DNA of 64,000 nt from Azomonas tarimensis (lineage in GTDB: Bacteria; Pseudomonadota; Gammaproteobacteria; Pseudomonadales; Pseudomonadaceae). The position numbers and the translations under genes were made by a program. The notes beneath the pieces were generated by a model. That model saw only the letters and a list, made by a program, of their open reading frames with translations, did no database searches and was not told where the DNA came from. This document shows, in pieces, positions 56,021-64,000 of this stretch (positions are counted from its first letter, which is position 1; every line of letters begins with the position of its first letter). The DNA lies in NCBI RefSeq assembly GCF_042648805.1, contig NZ_JBHRXZ010000017.1, positions 267,808-331,807 on the forward strand, read 5' to 3'.

Positions 56021-57364
56021 TCAATGCTTGCCGATCCATGCGTCGTCACGTTGCAGTCGCCAGCCCACGTGAGCCAGAAGCAGCCCCCGTAGCAGCATGA
56101 ATGCCAGAAAGGCCAGCCAGAGCCCGTGATTGCCCAGAGGTTGCAGTAGCCAGGCGAGCGGCAAGGCAATCGCTGCGGCCTGAAGCATGGCGTTGCGCAT
56201 CTCCTGGGCCCGCGTTGCCGCGATGAACAGGCCATCGAGCAGATAGCTCCAGACGGCGATCAGGGGCAGCCAGGCCAGATAGGGCAAAAAACTTCCGGCG
56301 CTCGCTCTCACCTCGGGGAGGTTGGTCTGCAGGGCGATGAAGTTGTGACCGAACAGGATGAAGAACAGGCTGAAACCAAGACTGGCCAGCAAGGCCCAGC
56401 CGCTGCAGACCACTATTGCCCGGCGCAATGCCTGACGATTGCCGGCGCCGATGGCGTGACCGCTCAAGGCTTCCACCGCATGTGCCAGTCCGTCCAGGGC
56501 AAATGCAGCCAGTAGCAGTCCATTGAAGAGCAGGGCGTTGGCCGCAACGGTGGTCTCGCCCAGTCGGGCCCCCTGGAGTGTGACCAGCAGGAACACGCCT
56601 TGCAGGATCAATGAGCGAATGAAGATGTCTCGATTGACCTTCAGCAGGACGTGCCAGCTTTGCCAGCGACCTAGTCCCGCCAGTGTGAAGCGCCCCGGAT
56701 GCCGAGTGAGGATGGCCGGTACCAGCGCCAGGCCGAGTAAGGCACCGAACCATTCGGCCAGCAACGATGCCCGAGCGATGCCGGAAACCCCCCACTCCAG
56801 TCCGAGCACAAAGATCAGATCGAGCGCGACGTTGCCCAGGTTGGTCACGAGGAGCATCAGCAGCGGGGCGCGTGCGTTCTGTGCGCCGAGAAACCAGCCG
56901 ATCAGGGCGTAACTGACGAGTGCCGCCGGCAAGCCCAGCAGGCGAATCCCGAAGTATTCCCTTGCCAGGTCGCCAAGCTCGCTGGAAGGCTGCATCCCGC
57001 GAAATACCGCGTCAACCACGGGCAGAACGGTCAGCGCGAGAGCGGCGGCCAGCAACACGCCCAGACAGAGTGACTGCAGCAAGATCCGGCGCAGCGCATC
57101 GCCGTCGCGCCTTCCGGTAGCCTGGGAGGCGAAGCCGGTGGTGGCCATGCGCAGGAAGGCGAGCAGGCCCACCATCACGCCATACACGGAGCTGCCCACC
57201 GCGACGGCGGCAAGCTGGTGAGGTTCCGGCAGGTGCCCCGCCATGGCGCTGTCGGTGATGGCGACCAGCGGGATGGTGAGGTTGGAAAGTACCATCGGCG
57301 CGGCCAGCGCGCGGATCTTCCGGTGGGTGGGCGCGTGTCGCCAGGCTTCTACAAGCTCGGACAT
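56021..57364 (-). CDS. MATE-family efflux transporter (DinF-like)
   Basis: 447-residue inner-membrane exporter with about 12 helices and the MATE two-lobe repeat. The N-lobe start IRALAAPMVLSNLTIPLVAITDSAMAG, with the Asp in helix 1, is typical of the DinF branch. Exports cationic compounds by Na+ or H+ exchange; substrates unknown. It ends 24 bases from the signalling operon on the other strand. Confidence 0.9.
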   Translation of the reverse strand: MSELVEAWRHAPTHRKIRALAAPMVLSNLTIPLVAITDSAMAGHLPEPHQLAAVAVGSSVYGVMVGLLAFLRMATTGFASQATGRRDGDALRRILLQSLCLGVLLAAALALTVLPVVDAVFRGMQPSSELGDLAREYFGIRLLGLPAALVSYALIGWFLGAQNARAPLLMLLVTNLGNVALDLIFVLGLEWGVSGIARASLLAEWFGALLGLALVPAILTRHPGRFTLAGLGRWQSWHVLLKVNRDIFIRSLILQGVFLLVTLQGARLGETTVAANALLFNGLLLAAFALDGLAHAVEALSGHAIGAGNRQALRRAIVVCSGWALLASLGFSLFFILFGHNFIALQTNLPEVRASAGSFLPYLAWLPLIAVWSYLLDGLFIAATRAQEMRNAMLQAAAIALPLAWLLQPLGNHGLWLAFLAFMLLRGLLLAHVGWRLQRDDAWIGKH

Positions 57365-57442
57365 GGGTACTCCAGGACGGAGCTCACTGTATCAAGCTTG
57401 ACGCGCGACCTGAAGGCCTCGGATTTCGACGTGATCTTCGCG

Positions 57443-57739
57443 CTAGTGGATCAGCCAGCTCAACAGCCACAAGCCCAGTAGCAGATTGAATGCGCCGCTG
57501 ATGAATGCGCGGCGGAAGAAGGCACGCAGGGCCGACAGCAACAACAACAGCCCAACCAGCAACGCGCCCAGGCTGAGCAGCGACTGGTCGTCCATGCCAA
57601 GCGCTCGAGACAAGCCTTCGAGGAAGTTGTGGCCAGCGAGTGCGAGAAGGCCGAAAAAGCCCTCGAGGGCGTCGACGACAAAGCGGATGGCAGAGCCGAG
57701 CACTTCGCCCAGCCGCCCAAAGAAGCCTTCAACACCCAT
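57443..57739 (-). CDS. Small membrane protein of unknown function
   Basis: 98 residues with an amphipathic N-terminal part (MGVEGFFGRLGEVLGSAIRF) and two hydrophobic helices at about 52-70 and 78-96. GGA lies 8-9 bases before the ATG and codon use resembles its neighbours. I do not recognise a family. It lies 78 bases upstream of the MATE gene on the same strand. The 186 bases between it and hemJ hold only a 17-codon frame that I do not call. Confidence 0.6.
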   Translation of the reverse strand: MGVEGFFGRLGEVLGSAIRFVVDALEGFFGLLALAGHNFLEGLSRALGMDDQSLLSLGALLVGLLLLLSALRAFFRRAFISGAFNLLLGLWLLSWLIH

Positions 57740-57925
57740 CTATGGTCATCCGATCGACATCCTTGTGCATTGGTGTCGTGGAGGGGCGAGGGAGTTCCTG
57801 CGGCGTTTCCGGCACCTGCCGATTCGTTGCTGCCGTCCACGGCCCGGTATCAGGCAGCAGCAGACCGAGCAGGGGGCATCATTGGCAGAAGGGCCAGCAG
57901 CATCAGGCAGCCCGACCCGCCGATG

Positions 57926-58354
57926 TCAGAACGGGCGAACCACCACCAGAATGACGATAGCGATGAGTACCAGCACGGGAATCTCGTTGAACCAGCGATA
58001 GAACACGTGGCCGCGGGTATTTTCATGACGGGCGAAACGCTTCATCTGCGCTCCACATACGTGATGGTAGCCAATCAGCACCAGCACCAGCACCAGCTTG
58101 GCATGCAACCAGCCGCCGGTTGCGAACAGCGCCGGGTTCATCGCTACCAGGGCAATGCCGAAGGCGAGAGTAGCAATCATCGCAGGCAGCATGATCCCGC
58201 GGTACAGCTTGCGCTCCATGATGCAGAAACGCTCGTGGCTGACGTCGTCAGTGCTCGAGGCGTGGTAGACGAACAATCTCGGCAGGTAGAACAGGCCGGC
58301 AAACCAGCTGACCAGCGCGACGATGTGAAAAGCTTTCAGCCACAGGTATAGCAT
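57926..58354 (-). CDS. hemJ: Protoporphyrinogen IX oxidase HemJ
   Basis: Membrane enzyme oxidising protoporphyrinogen IX to protoporphyrin IX, the penultimate step of haem synthesis in bacteria lacking HemG and HemY. 142 residues from ATG 58354 (GGGAG 6 bases before), four helices. The start LYLWLKAFHIVALVSWFAGLFYLPRLFVYH contains the conserved His (residue 9). Further conserved blocks are YRGIMLPAM and GWLHAKLVLV with a conserved Lys. An earlier in-frame ATG at 58396 has no ribosome site. Divergent from argC. Confidence 0.92.
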   Translation of the reverse strand: MLYLWLKAFHIVALVSWFAGLFYLPRLFVYHASSTDDVSHERFCIMERKLYRGIMLPAMIATLAFGIALVAMNPALFATGGWLHAKLVLVLVLIGYHHVCGAQMKRFARHENTRGHVFYRWFNEIPVLVLIAIVILVVVRPF

Positions 58355-58488
58355 GCGTGTCTCCCTTTCGAATGGAGGATCGATAGTAGAGGTCACCGGA
58401 GCCTACGTCACGTCCAAAGGTTGTTGGCCCGGGCGCAGGGCGGCCGTATCATCTCCGATTCGAATGTTTGGGTAACAAGAGGCAACTC

Positions 58489-59523
58489 ATGATCAAGGTC
58501 GGCATCGTAGGCGGAACAGGCTACACGGGCGTCGAACTGCTGCGTCTGCTGGCACAGCACCCCCAGGCGGAAGTGGTAGTCATTACTTCCCGCTCTGAGG
58601 ATGGCGTCAGGGTCTGTGACATGTTCCCCAATTTGCGCGGGCATTACGACGGCCTGGCGTTCAGCGTTCCGGACGTTGCGACCCTCGGCGCCTGCGATGT
58701 GGTTTTCTTCGCTACGCCTCACGGGGTGGCCCATGCGCTGGCCGGTGAGCTGCTGTCTGCAGGTACCCGCGTCATCGACCTGTCGGCGGACTTCCGCCTC
58801 AAGGACGCCGAAGAGTGGGCGAAGTGGTATGGCCAGCCGCACGGAGCACCCGAACTCTTGCCTGAGGCGGTGTACGGCTTGCCAGAGGTCAATCGCGAAC
58901 AGATCCGCCAGGCACGCCTGATCGCCGTGCCCGGCTGCTACCCGACCGCGACTCAGCTTGGCTTGCTGCCTCTGCTCGAGCAAGGTCTGGTCGACGCCGA
59001 TCGGCTGATAGCCGACTGCAAATCGGGCGTCAGTGGGGCTGGTCGTGCTGCCAAGGTGGCCTCGCTGTTTACCGAGGCAGGGGAAAGCATGATGGCCTAC
59101 TCGGTAAAGGGGCACCGGCACCTCCCGGAAATTCGTCAGGGGCTGCGCCAAGCGGCAGGACGGGACGTAGGGTTGACCTTCGTTCCGCATCTGACGCCCA
59201 TGATTCGTGGTATCCACGCAACGCTCTATGCAACGCTGGTAGATACCAGTGTGGATCTGCAAGCAGTGTTTGAGCAGCGCTACGCCAGCGAACCTTTCGT
59301 GGACGTCATGCCCGCCGGAAGTCACCCGGAAACCCGCAGCGTGCGGGGCGCGAATGTATGCCGTATCGCCGTACACCGTCCCCAGGGTGGTGAGCTGGCA
59401 GTTGTCCTGTCAGTGATCGACAACCTGGTCAAGGGTGCCTCCGGGCAAGCGATACAGAACATGAACATCCTGTTTGGTCTCGATGAGACCTTGGGACTCA
59501 ATGCGGCGGCACTGCTTCCCTGA
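58489..59523 (+). CDS. argC: N-acetyl-gamma-glutamyl-phosphate reductase
   Basis: NADPH-dependent reduction of N-acetylglutamyl phosphate to the semialdehyde in arginine synthesis. 344 residues from ATG 58489 (AGAGGCA before it). GIVGGTGYTGVELLRLL binds NADP, the active-site Cys lies in VPGCYPTATQLG near residue 149, and VSGAGRAAK and PEIRQGL are further family blocks. The seven-codon longer frame starting at 58468 is not needed. Confidence 0.96.
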   Translation: MIKVGIVGGTGYTGVELLRLLAQHPQAEVVVITSRSEDGVRVCDMFPNLRGHYDGLAFSVPDVATLGACDVVFFATPHGVAHALAGELLSAGTRVIDLSADFRLKDAEEWAKWYGQPHGAPELLPEAVYGLPEVNREQIRQARLIAVPGCYPTATQLGLLPLLEQGLVDADRLIADCKSGVSGAGRAAKVASLFTEAGESMMAYSVKGHRHLPEIRQGLRQAAGRDVGLTFVPHLTPMIRGIHATLYATLVDTSVDLQAVFEQRYASEPFVDVMPAGSHPETRSVRGANVCRIAVHRPQGGELAVVLSVIDNLVKGASGQAIQNMNILFGLDETLGLNAAALLP

Positions 59524-59534
59524 TCGGGATATGT

Positions 59535-59562
59535 AAAATTGACTGATATTGTCAGGTATAAT
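59535..59562 (+). promoter_or_regulatory. IscR type 1-like site over the erpA promoter
   Basis: Positions 59535-59559 match the IscR type 1 consensus (ATASYYGACTRWWWYAGTCRRSTAT) at 22 of 25 positions, with half-sites TTGACT and GTCAGG. A perfect TATAAT at 59557-59562 overlaps its end. Occupancy by 2Fe-2S IscR would block the promoter when Fe-S clusters are plentiful. There is no good -35 hexamer at 17 bases. Confidence 0.7.
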
Positions 59563-59606
59563 CCCGGCGCTATTACGCAAGCGGGTGCAGTGCCCAGGAG
59601 CATCAA

Positions 59607-59957
59607 ATGACTGTCGAATCCTTTACGCCGAGTGCCCTCGAGTTTTCCCCCAGCGCCGCGAACAAGGTCAAGAGCCTGGTGACGGAAGAGGGGAATCCGC
59701 GTCTCAAGTTGCGTGTGTTCATCACCGGCGGCGGCTGCTCGGGCTTCCAGTATGGATTCACCTTCGATGAGGAAGCCGCCGATGACGACACCGTCGTCGA
59801 GCGAGATGGGGTGAGCCTCGTCGTCGACCCCATGAGCTTCCAGTATTTGGCGGGGGCTCAGGTGGATTATCAGGAAGGGTTGGAAGGCTCGCGCTTCGTC
59901 ATCAAAAACCCCAACGCCGCCACGACTTGTGGCTGTGGGCAATCCTTCTCGATCTGA
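59607..59957 (+). CDS. erpA: Iron-sulphur cluster insertion protein ErpA
   Basis: A-type Fe-S carrier that delivers clusters to apo-enzymes. 116 residues. The three cluster cysteines are in GGGCSGFQYGF near residue 49 and in TTCGCGQSF at 108-112. The rest (FSPSAANKVKSLV; VDPMSFQYLAGAQVDY) matches the ErpA branch better than IscA. CAGGAGCATCAA gives a good ribosome site. It has its own promoter with an IscR-like site and is convergent with anmK. Confidence 0.96.
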   Translation: MTVESFTPSALEFSPSAANKVKSLVTEEGNPRLKLRVFITGGGCSGFQYGFTFDEEAADDDTVVERDGVSLVVDPMSFQYLAGAQVDYQEGLEGSRFVIKNPNAATTCGCGQSFSI

Positions 59958-59976
59958 TCCGTTGCCCCGGCTGGTT

Positions 59977-61074
59977 TCAGCTGGGGTAGATCGCACCCAG
60001 GATGCGGGGTCCGCGAGCGCCCGTGACGCTGGGGCGGTTGGCGGGAATGCGCTCCAGGCAGCAGTGCGCGAGCCAGGCGAAAGCCATGGCTTCCATCCAA
60101 TCCGGATCGATGCCCACCTCGACAGTACTGGCGACCCGGCAGCCCGGCAGCAAGCGCTGCAGGCTTGCCAGGAGCGTTTGGTTGCGCGCACCGCCACCGC
60201 AGATGAAGGCTTCCGCTATGTCGGGCTGGGCGGCGAGCAACGCATCGGCAATGGTACGCGCAGTTAGCTCCAGCAGTGTTGCCTGGACATCGGCAGGGGC
60301 AATGCCACTACCACTCAGCCGGATTTGCGCCAGCAGCCACTCGAGATTGAACAGCTCCCTGCCTGTGCTCTTCGGGCCGCGGGTGCTGAAGAATGGATCA
60401 CTCAGCAGGGTTGTCAGGAGTTTCCCATCAACCGCTCCGCTGGCTGCCCAGCGCCCTCCGTCGTCGAAATCAAGACCCCAATGTAGGTTGATCCAGGCAT
60501 CAAGCAGGACATTACCTGGTCCGCAGTCGAAGCCGATGACTGGCGATCCAGCGTGAAGCAGGGTGATATTGCTGAAACCGCCGATATTGACGATGGCACG
60601 CGAGCGAGAGGGGTGAGCGAGCAGCGCTTCATGAAATGCCGGGACCAGAGGGGCTCCTTGTCCTCCAGCGGCCAGGTCACGTCGCCTGAAGTCGCTGATT
60701 ACCGTGATGCCGGTCAGCTCGGCTAGCAGGGCTGGATTTCCGATCTGGATGGTGAAGCGGCGTGCCGGCTCGTGGCGAACGGTCTGTCCATGGCTGCCGA
60801 TGGCGCGAATGTCCTGTGCTTTGCAGTCCGCCTGGTCGAGCACTCTTGCGACGCCTTGGTGGGCCAGTTCGGTCCAGGCGATTTCAGCAAGAGCGCTACG
60901 GGCCAGTTCGTCGTCGCCTGGCTGGCATAAGCTCAGAAGTTGCTCCTTGAGCGCCGGGGGCATCGGCAGGTAGGCGGTTTCACGCAAATGCGTGCCGCCA
61001 TCCCCCTGCTCGATCAGCGCAATGTCCAGGCCATCCAGGCTGGTACCGGACATCACACCGATATAAAGCGCCAC
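59977..61074 (-). CDS. anmK: Anhydro-N-acetylmuramic acid kinase
   Basis: Opens the 1,6-anhydro ring of recycled anhydroMurNAc and phosphorylates it to MurNAc-6-phosphate, part of peptidoglycan recycling in the cytosol. 365 residues. The ATP site is GVMSGTSLDGLDIAL near residue 6, the catalytic Asp lies in GFDCGPGNVLLDAW near 178, and the ICGGGARNQTLL block near 288 closes the ASKHA fold. The M23 peptidase gene lies two bases upstream, so the two wall genes share a transcript. Confidence 0.96.
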   Translation of the reverse strand: MALYIGVMSGTSLDGLDIALIEQGDGGTHLRETAYLPMPPALKEQLLSLCQPGDDELARSALAEIAWTELAHQGVARVLDQADCKAQDIRAIGSHGQTVRHEPARRFTIQIGNPALLAELTGITVISDFRRRDLAAGGQGAPLVPAFHEALLAHPSRSRAIVNIGGFSNITLLHAGSPVIGFDCGPGNVLLDAWINLHWGLDFDDGGRWAASGAVDGKLLTTLLSDPFFSTRGPKSTGRELFNLEWLLAQIRLSGSGIAPADVQATLLELTARTIADALLAAQPDIAEAFICGGGARNQTLLASLQRLLPGCRVASTVEVGIDPDWMEAMAFAWLAHCCLERIPANRPSVTGARGPRILGAIYPS

Positions 61075-61076
61075 CG

Positions 61077-62540
61077 TTATTCTTCGTTCAGCGCGAGCTG
61101 CGTGGCTCGCTCAGACTCCATGCGCGCAAGGAGAGGCTGGGTGAACTGGGCGAAGCGCTGCATCTCGCTCTTGGGAATGGGATCTGCGGTGGGTAGCTTC
61201 TGGCTCAGGGGGTCGACATGCTGGCCGTCAACCTGAAATTCATAATGCAGATGCGGTCCGGTGGACAAGCCGGTGGTACCGATATACCCGATGATCTGTC
61301 CCTGCTTGACGGCCGAACCGTTGCGGACGCCCTTGGCGAACCCCTGCATGTGCGCATAAAGGGTACGGTAGCGCTTGCCATGCTGGATGATTACGGTGTT
61401 TCCGTACCCTCCATTGCGACCTGCTAGTACTACCTTGCCATCTCCTGTCGCCTTGATCGGCGTTCCGTGTGGCGCGGCATAGTCGACGCCCTTGTGTGCG
61501 CGAATCTTGTTGAGAATCGGATGCTTGCGGCCGGTCGAGAAACGAGAGCTGATCCGGGCGAAGTCGACGGGCGTGCGGATAAAGGCTTTGCGTGTACTGT
61601 CGCCATCGGCCGTGTAGTAGTTGGTGTTGCCCTGCTTGTCGGTGTAGCGGATCGCGCTATAGGTTTTGCCGCGGTTGGTAAAACGCGCGGCAAGTATCTT
61701 GCCGGTGCCCACCTGGCGGCCGTCGATCGTCTTGGTCTCGTAGATGAGCTCGAATGCGTCGCCTTTGCGGATGTCCTGGGCGAAGTCGATGTCGTAACCG
61801 AAGATGTTCGCCAGGTCCATCGTCAGGCTGTGACCAAGTCCGGCGCGTTTCGCCGCCAGGAACAGGCTGCTGTCGATCATGCCGTGGGCATAAGCGGAAG
61901 CGACTTCAGGCTTGATCTCGTCCTTGGCATAGACAAAGCCATCTTCGGTTCGCTCGACCTGGGCGGTGACCAGGTCGCTGAGCTGGGTACTCAGGCGAAG
62001 CAGGTCTCCGGCGTCGTCGAATTCGAATTCCAGCATCTGGCCGACGCGCAAGCGGGTGAATTGCTTGGCTTCCTGGTTGGCCAGAACCTGATGCAAGGTC
62101 GCGGAGGGGATGCCGGCCTTGGAAAAGATCGTGGAAAGCGTGTCCCCGCTGGCTACCGTGACCTGCTGGACCAGTGGTCGGTCAATGACCTCGACGTCCG
62201 AACCCGGTTCGGCGTCCTCGGTGCCCTCGATGGCGATGAAATCGGCGGGGTCGGGAGTGTCGGTGGGCTCGCCTGGCTCGATCAAGGCGAAGGGAGTGCC
62301 GGTTTCGGTATCGACGTCAGGGGCGGAATGCAGCGGCGCCTCTGGCTCGTGGCGAAGTGGAGCGAAACTCTGCGCTGATGATTCGAAATCGAGATTGATC
62401 GACGCTCGCTTGGCTTCCACTTCGCGGGAGGGAAACACCAGCAGCGCCAGGCTGAGCAGGGCTGCCACACCACTGGCGGCCAGCAAATGGCTCTTGGGGT
62501 ACAGGGGAGCCTTTTTCGGTGAATGCGTCATGGGCTGCAT
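61077..62540 (-). CDS. M23 peptidase (MepM-like DD-endopeptidase)
   Basis: 487-residue envelope zinc peptidase that cuts peptidoglycan cross-links. A membrane anchor or signal (residues 17-36, LLAASGVAALLSLALLVFP) comes first. A Pro/Glu-rich linker and a LysM/OapA-like domain (VASGDTLSTIFSKAGIP near 133) follow. The C-terminal M23 domain has zinc ligands HKGVDYAAPHGTPI (His, Asp) near 350 and HLHYEFQVDG near 435; all are present. E. coli MepM has about 440 residues, so this one has a longer linker. ATG 62540 has a weak ribosome site; a second ATG lies three codons on. Confidence 0.93.
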   Translation of the reverse strand: MQPMTHSPKKAPLYPKSHLLAASGVAALLSLALLVFPSREVEAKRASINLDFESSAQSFAPLRHEPEAPLHSAPDVDTETGTPFALIEPGEPTDTPDPADFIAIEGTEDAEPGSDVEVIDRPLVQQVTVASGDTLSTIFSKAGIPSATLHQVLANQEAKQFTRLRVGQMLEFEFDDAGDLLRLSTQLSDLVTAQVERTEDGFVYAKDEIKPEVASAYAHGMIDSSLFLAAKRAGLGHSLTMDLANIFGYDIDFAQDIRKGDAFELIYETKTIDGRQVGTGKILAARFTNRGKTYSAIRYTDKQGNTNYYTADGDSTRKAFIRTPVDFARISSRFSTGRKHPILNKIRAHKGVDYAAPHGTPIKATGDGKVVLAGRNGGYGNTVIIQHGKRYRTLYAHMQGFAKGVRNGSAVKQGQIIGYIGTTGLSTGPHLHYEFQVDGQHVDPLSQKLPTADPIPKSEMQRFAQFTQPLLARMESERATQLALNEE

Positions 62541-62694
62541 TGCTTGTCAGGTAATTTAGCTGCGTAAAATAGAAGCAAAACAATGACGAGGCAACCCTGG
62601 CAGCTGCTGCCGTACGAGTTTGTGAGCCAGGTCCGCCTTGTTTTTGCCGGTTAATATTGTATGGTTCGAAACTTTGTCTCTGTCAGGGTGACCT

Positions 62695-63903
62695 ATGACG
62701 TCCGTAGAAGATCAACTGCCGCTCATTCGGCGTGGCGCAGACGAGCTGCTGGTCGAGTCTGAGCTGATCGCCAAGCTCAAGCTGGGGCGGCCGTTGCGCA
62801 TCAAGGCGGGGTTCGACCCGACTGCGCCGGACCTTCACCTTGGCCACACCGTACTGATCAACAAGTTGCGCCAGTTTCAGGAGTTGGGGCACCAGGTAAT
62901 CTTCCTTATTGGTGACTTCACCGGAATGATCGGGGATCCGAGCGGTAAAAGCGCGACGCGGCCGCCGCTGACCCGTGATCAGGTGTTGGAGAATGCCGAG
63001 ACCTACAAATCGCAGGTATTCAAGATCCTGGACCCGGCTCGCACCGAGGTCGCGTTCAACTCCCTATGGATGGAGCAGCTTGCGCCTTCTGAGTTCATTC
63101 GCCTGGCCTCACAATACACTGTGGCGCGTATGCTCGAGCGAGACGACTTCCACAAGCGTTACAGCGGCAATCAGTCGATCGCGATACACGAGTTTCTGTA
63201 TCCGCTGGTGCAGGGCTACGATTCCGTAGCGCTTCGGGCGGATGTCGAGCTGGGGGGGACCGACCAGAAATTCAACCTGCTGATGGGGCGGGAGTTGCAG
63301 CGTGCCTATGGCCAGGAGTCGCAGTGTGTCGTCACCATGCCCTTGCTCGAGGGGTTGGATGGCGTCAAGAAGATGTCCAAGTCCCTGGGCAACTATATCG
63401 GCATCCAGGAGGCTCCGGGCGTGATGTATGGAAAGCTGGTCTCCATTCCGGATGCCTTGATGTGGCGTTATTTCGAGTTGCTCAGCTTCAGGCCCATGGA
63501 AGAGATCGAGAGTTTTCGTCGTGACGTCGAGCTTGGTAGCAACCCCAGAGACATCAAGATCAAGCTTGCCGAGGAAATCGTGGCGCGTTTCCATGGCGAG
63601 GAGGCGGCGGCCAGTGCTCACCGATCTGCTGGCAACAGGATGCGAGAAGGTGAACTGCCCGAGGATCTGCCGGAGGTCCGGCTGGATGCGTCAGAGCCGA
63701 TGCCGATTGCAGCGGTGCTGAATCGGGCGGGCTTGGTCAGGAATGCTGCGGCGGCACGAGACCTGCTGGGTTCTGGCGGGGTGCGGGTGGACGGCGAGAT
63801 AGTTGATCGTGGGTTCGTCTTCGAGCTGGGCAGCACCCACGTGTGTCAGGCCGGCAAGAAGGCGTTTGCGCGGATTACTCTGGGGTCGCAAGAAAGGGCT
63901 TGA
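62695..63903 (+). CDS. tyrS: Tyrosyl-tRNA synthetase (402-residue type)
   Basis: Charges tRNA-Tyr. 402 residues. HLGH in APDLHLGHTVLINKLRQF (HIGH motif) near residue 46, KMSKS in VKKMSKSLGNY near 228, and a C-terminal S4 RNA-binding domain (SGGVRVDGEIVDRGF) near 360. This sequence type, next to anmK and an M23 peptidase and before an rRNA operon, corresponds to what is called TyrZ in some pseudomonads that carry two enzymes; the symbol could be either. Its TGA lies inside the -35 box of the rrn promoter. Confidence 0.94.
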   Translation: MTSVEDQLPLIRRGADELLVESELIAKLKLGRPLRIKAGFDPTAPDLHLGHTVLINKLRQFQELGHQVIFLIGDFTGMIGDPSGKSATRPPLTRDQVLENAETYKSQVFKILDPARTEVAFNSLWMEQLAPSEFIRLASQYTVARMLERDDFHKRYSGNQSIAIHEFLYPLVQGYDSVALRADVELGGTDQKFNLLMGRELQRAYGQESQCVVTMPLLEGLDGVKKMSKSLGNYIGIQEAPGVMYGKLVSIPDALMWRYFELLSFRPMEEIESFRRDVELGSNPRDIKIKLAEEIVARFHGEEAAASAHRSAGNRMREGELPEDLPEVRLDASEPMPIAAVLNRAGLVRNAAAARDLLGSGGVRVDGEIVDRGFVFELGSTHVCQAGKKAFARITLGSQERA

Positions 63904-63927
63904 CGGCCTGCCTGGAGTCCCTATAAT
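63900..63927 (+). promoter_or_regulatory. Probable rRNA operon promoter
   Basis: TTGACG at 63900-63905 and a perfect TATAAT at 63922-63927 with a 16-base spacer, then a GC-rich discriminator GCGCACC, the layout of stringently controlled rRNA promoters. No protein gene follows in the remaining 70 bases. GCTCTTGTAGATCA at 63961-63974 resembles part of a leader BoxA. The 16S gene would lie beyond the window. Confidence 0.7.
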
Positions 63928-64000
63928 GCGCACCACTTCCGGCGCAGTCTTCAGTGAAAAGCTCTTGTAGATCAAGGGGTTAGATGTGGAGTGCGGCGGG

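Noticed and set aside
57740..57925. A possible tiny hydrophobic frame between hemJ and the small membrane protein gene
   Set aside because: Only 17 codons and no ribosome site; nothing else supports it.
59539..59562. TTGACT and TATAAT read as an ordinary promoter upstream of erpA
   Set aside because: Spacing is only 12 bases; the TTGACT fits better as half of an IscR-type site.

Overview
The window is a gene-dense, GC-rich chromosomal segment from a gammaproteobacterium of the genus Pseudomonas in the broad sense, possibly the Stutzerimonas/P. stutzeri side. The reasons are the type IV pilus block pilMNOPQ-aroKB-SPOR ATPase-gltBD-hemE, the contiguous bioBFHCD operon, a Gac/Rsm-type small RNA, and an anmK-M23 peptidase-tyrosyl-tRNA synthetase-rrn promoter order. 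The species-level guess is weak. Nearly all of it is core genome: I see no insertion sequence, prophage, integron, tRNA gene or CRISPR array.

Layout. 1-8.6 kb: argS (cut by the window edge), priA, rpmE, a secreted thermonuclease-like protein, a short-form NADP malic enzyme and penicillin-binding protein 1A. 8.7-16.9 kb: pilMNOPQ, then aroK, aroB and a DamX-like SPOR protein, all close together or overlapping. 17-24.2 kb: gltB, gltD and hemE, with a hairpin between gltB and gltD and a terminator after gltD. 24.2-38.5 kb: mostly membrane and stress genes: a small His-rich unknown, an SLC13/RCK transporter, an exported aldo/keto reductase, a DUF1992-like protein, selO, an MscK-type channel, an NhaP2-type antiporter, an MFS transporter, rlmJ, an apparent decayed NTF2-like gene and srkA. 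38.5-43.8 kb: comF, divergent from bioBFHCD, the complete pimelate-to-biotin route. 43.8-48.9 kb: a small unknown, an acyl-CoA dehydrogenase, a 554-base gap holding an rsmY-like small RNA with two GacA boxes, then an SDR dehydrogenase and a cytosolic trehalase.

48.9-56 kb: a WHy-domain lipoprotein, a Pmp3-type peptide, and a tight four-gene signalling operon: CHASE3-GAF hybrid kinase with three receivers, CheR, a CheB without receiver, and a receiver-kinase. It has no CheW, chemoreceptor or visible output domain and is the best candidate here for an undescribed system. 56-64 kb: MATE exporter, small membrane protein, hemJ, argC, erpA with an IscR-type site, anmK, M23 peptidase and tyrosyl-tRNA synthetase, whose stop codon lies inside the -35 box of what appears to be an rRNA operon promoter.

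Shared themes. Biotin synthesis is one operon behind a good sigma70 promoter. Haem (hemE, hemJ) and Fe-S assembly (erpA) serve the Fe-S enzymes GltBD and BioB. Cell-wall building and recycling is represented by PBP1A, the SPOR protein, AnmK and the M23 peptidase. Family assignments rest on motif recognition by eye; no database search was run.
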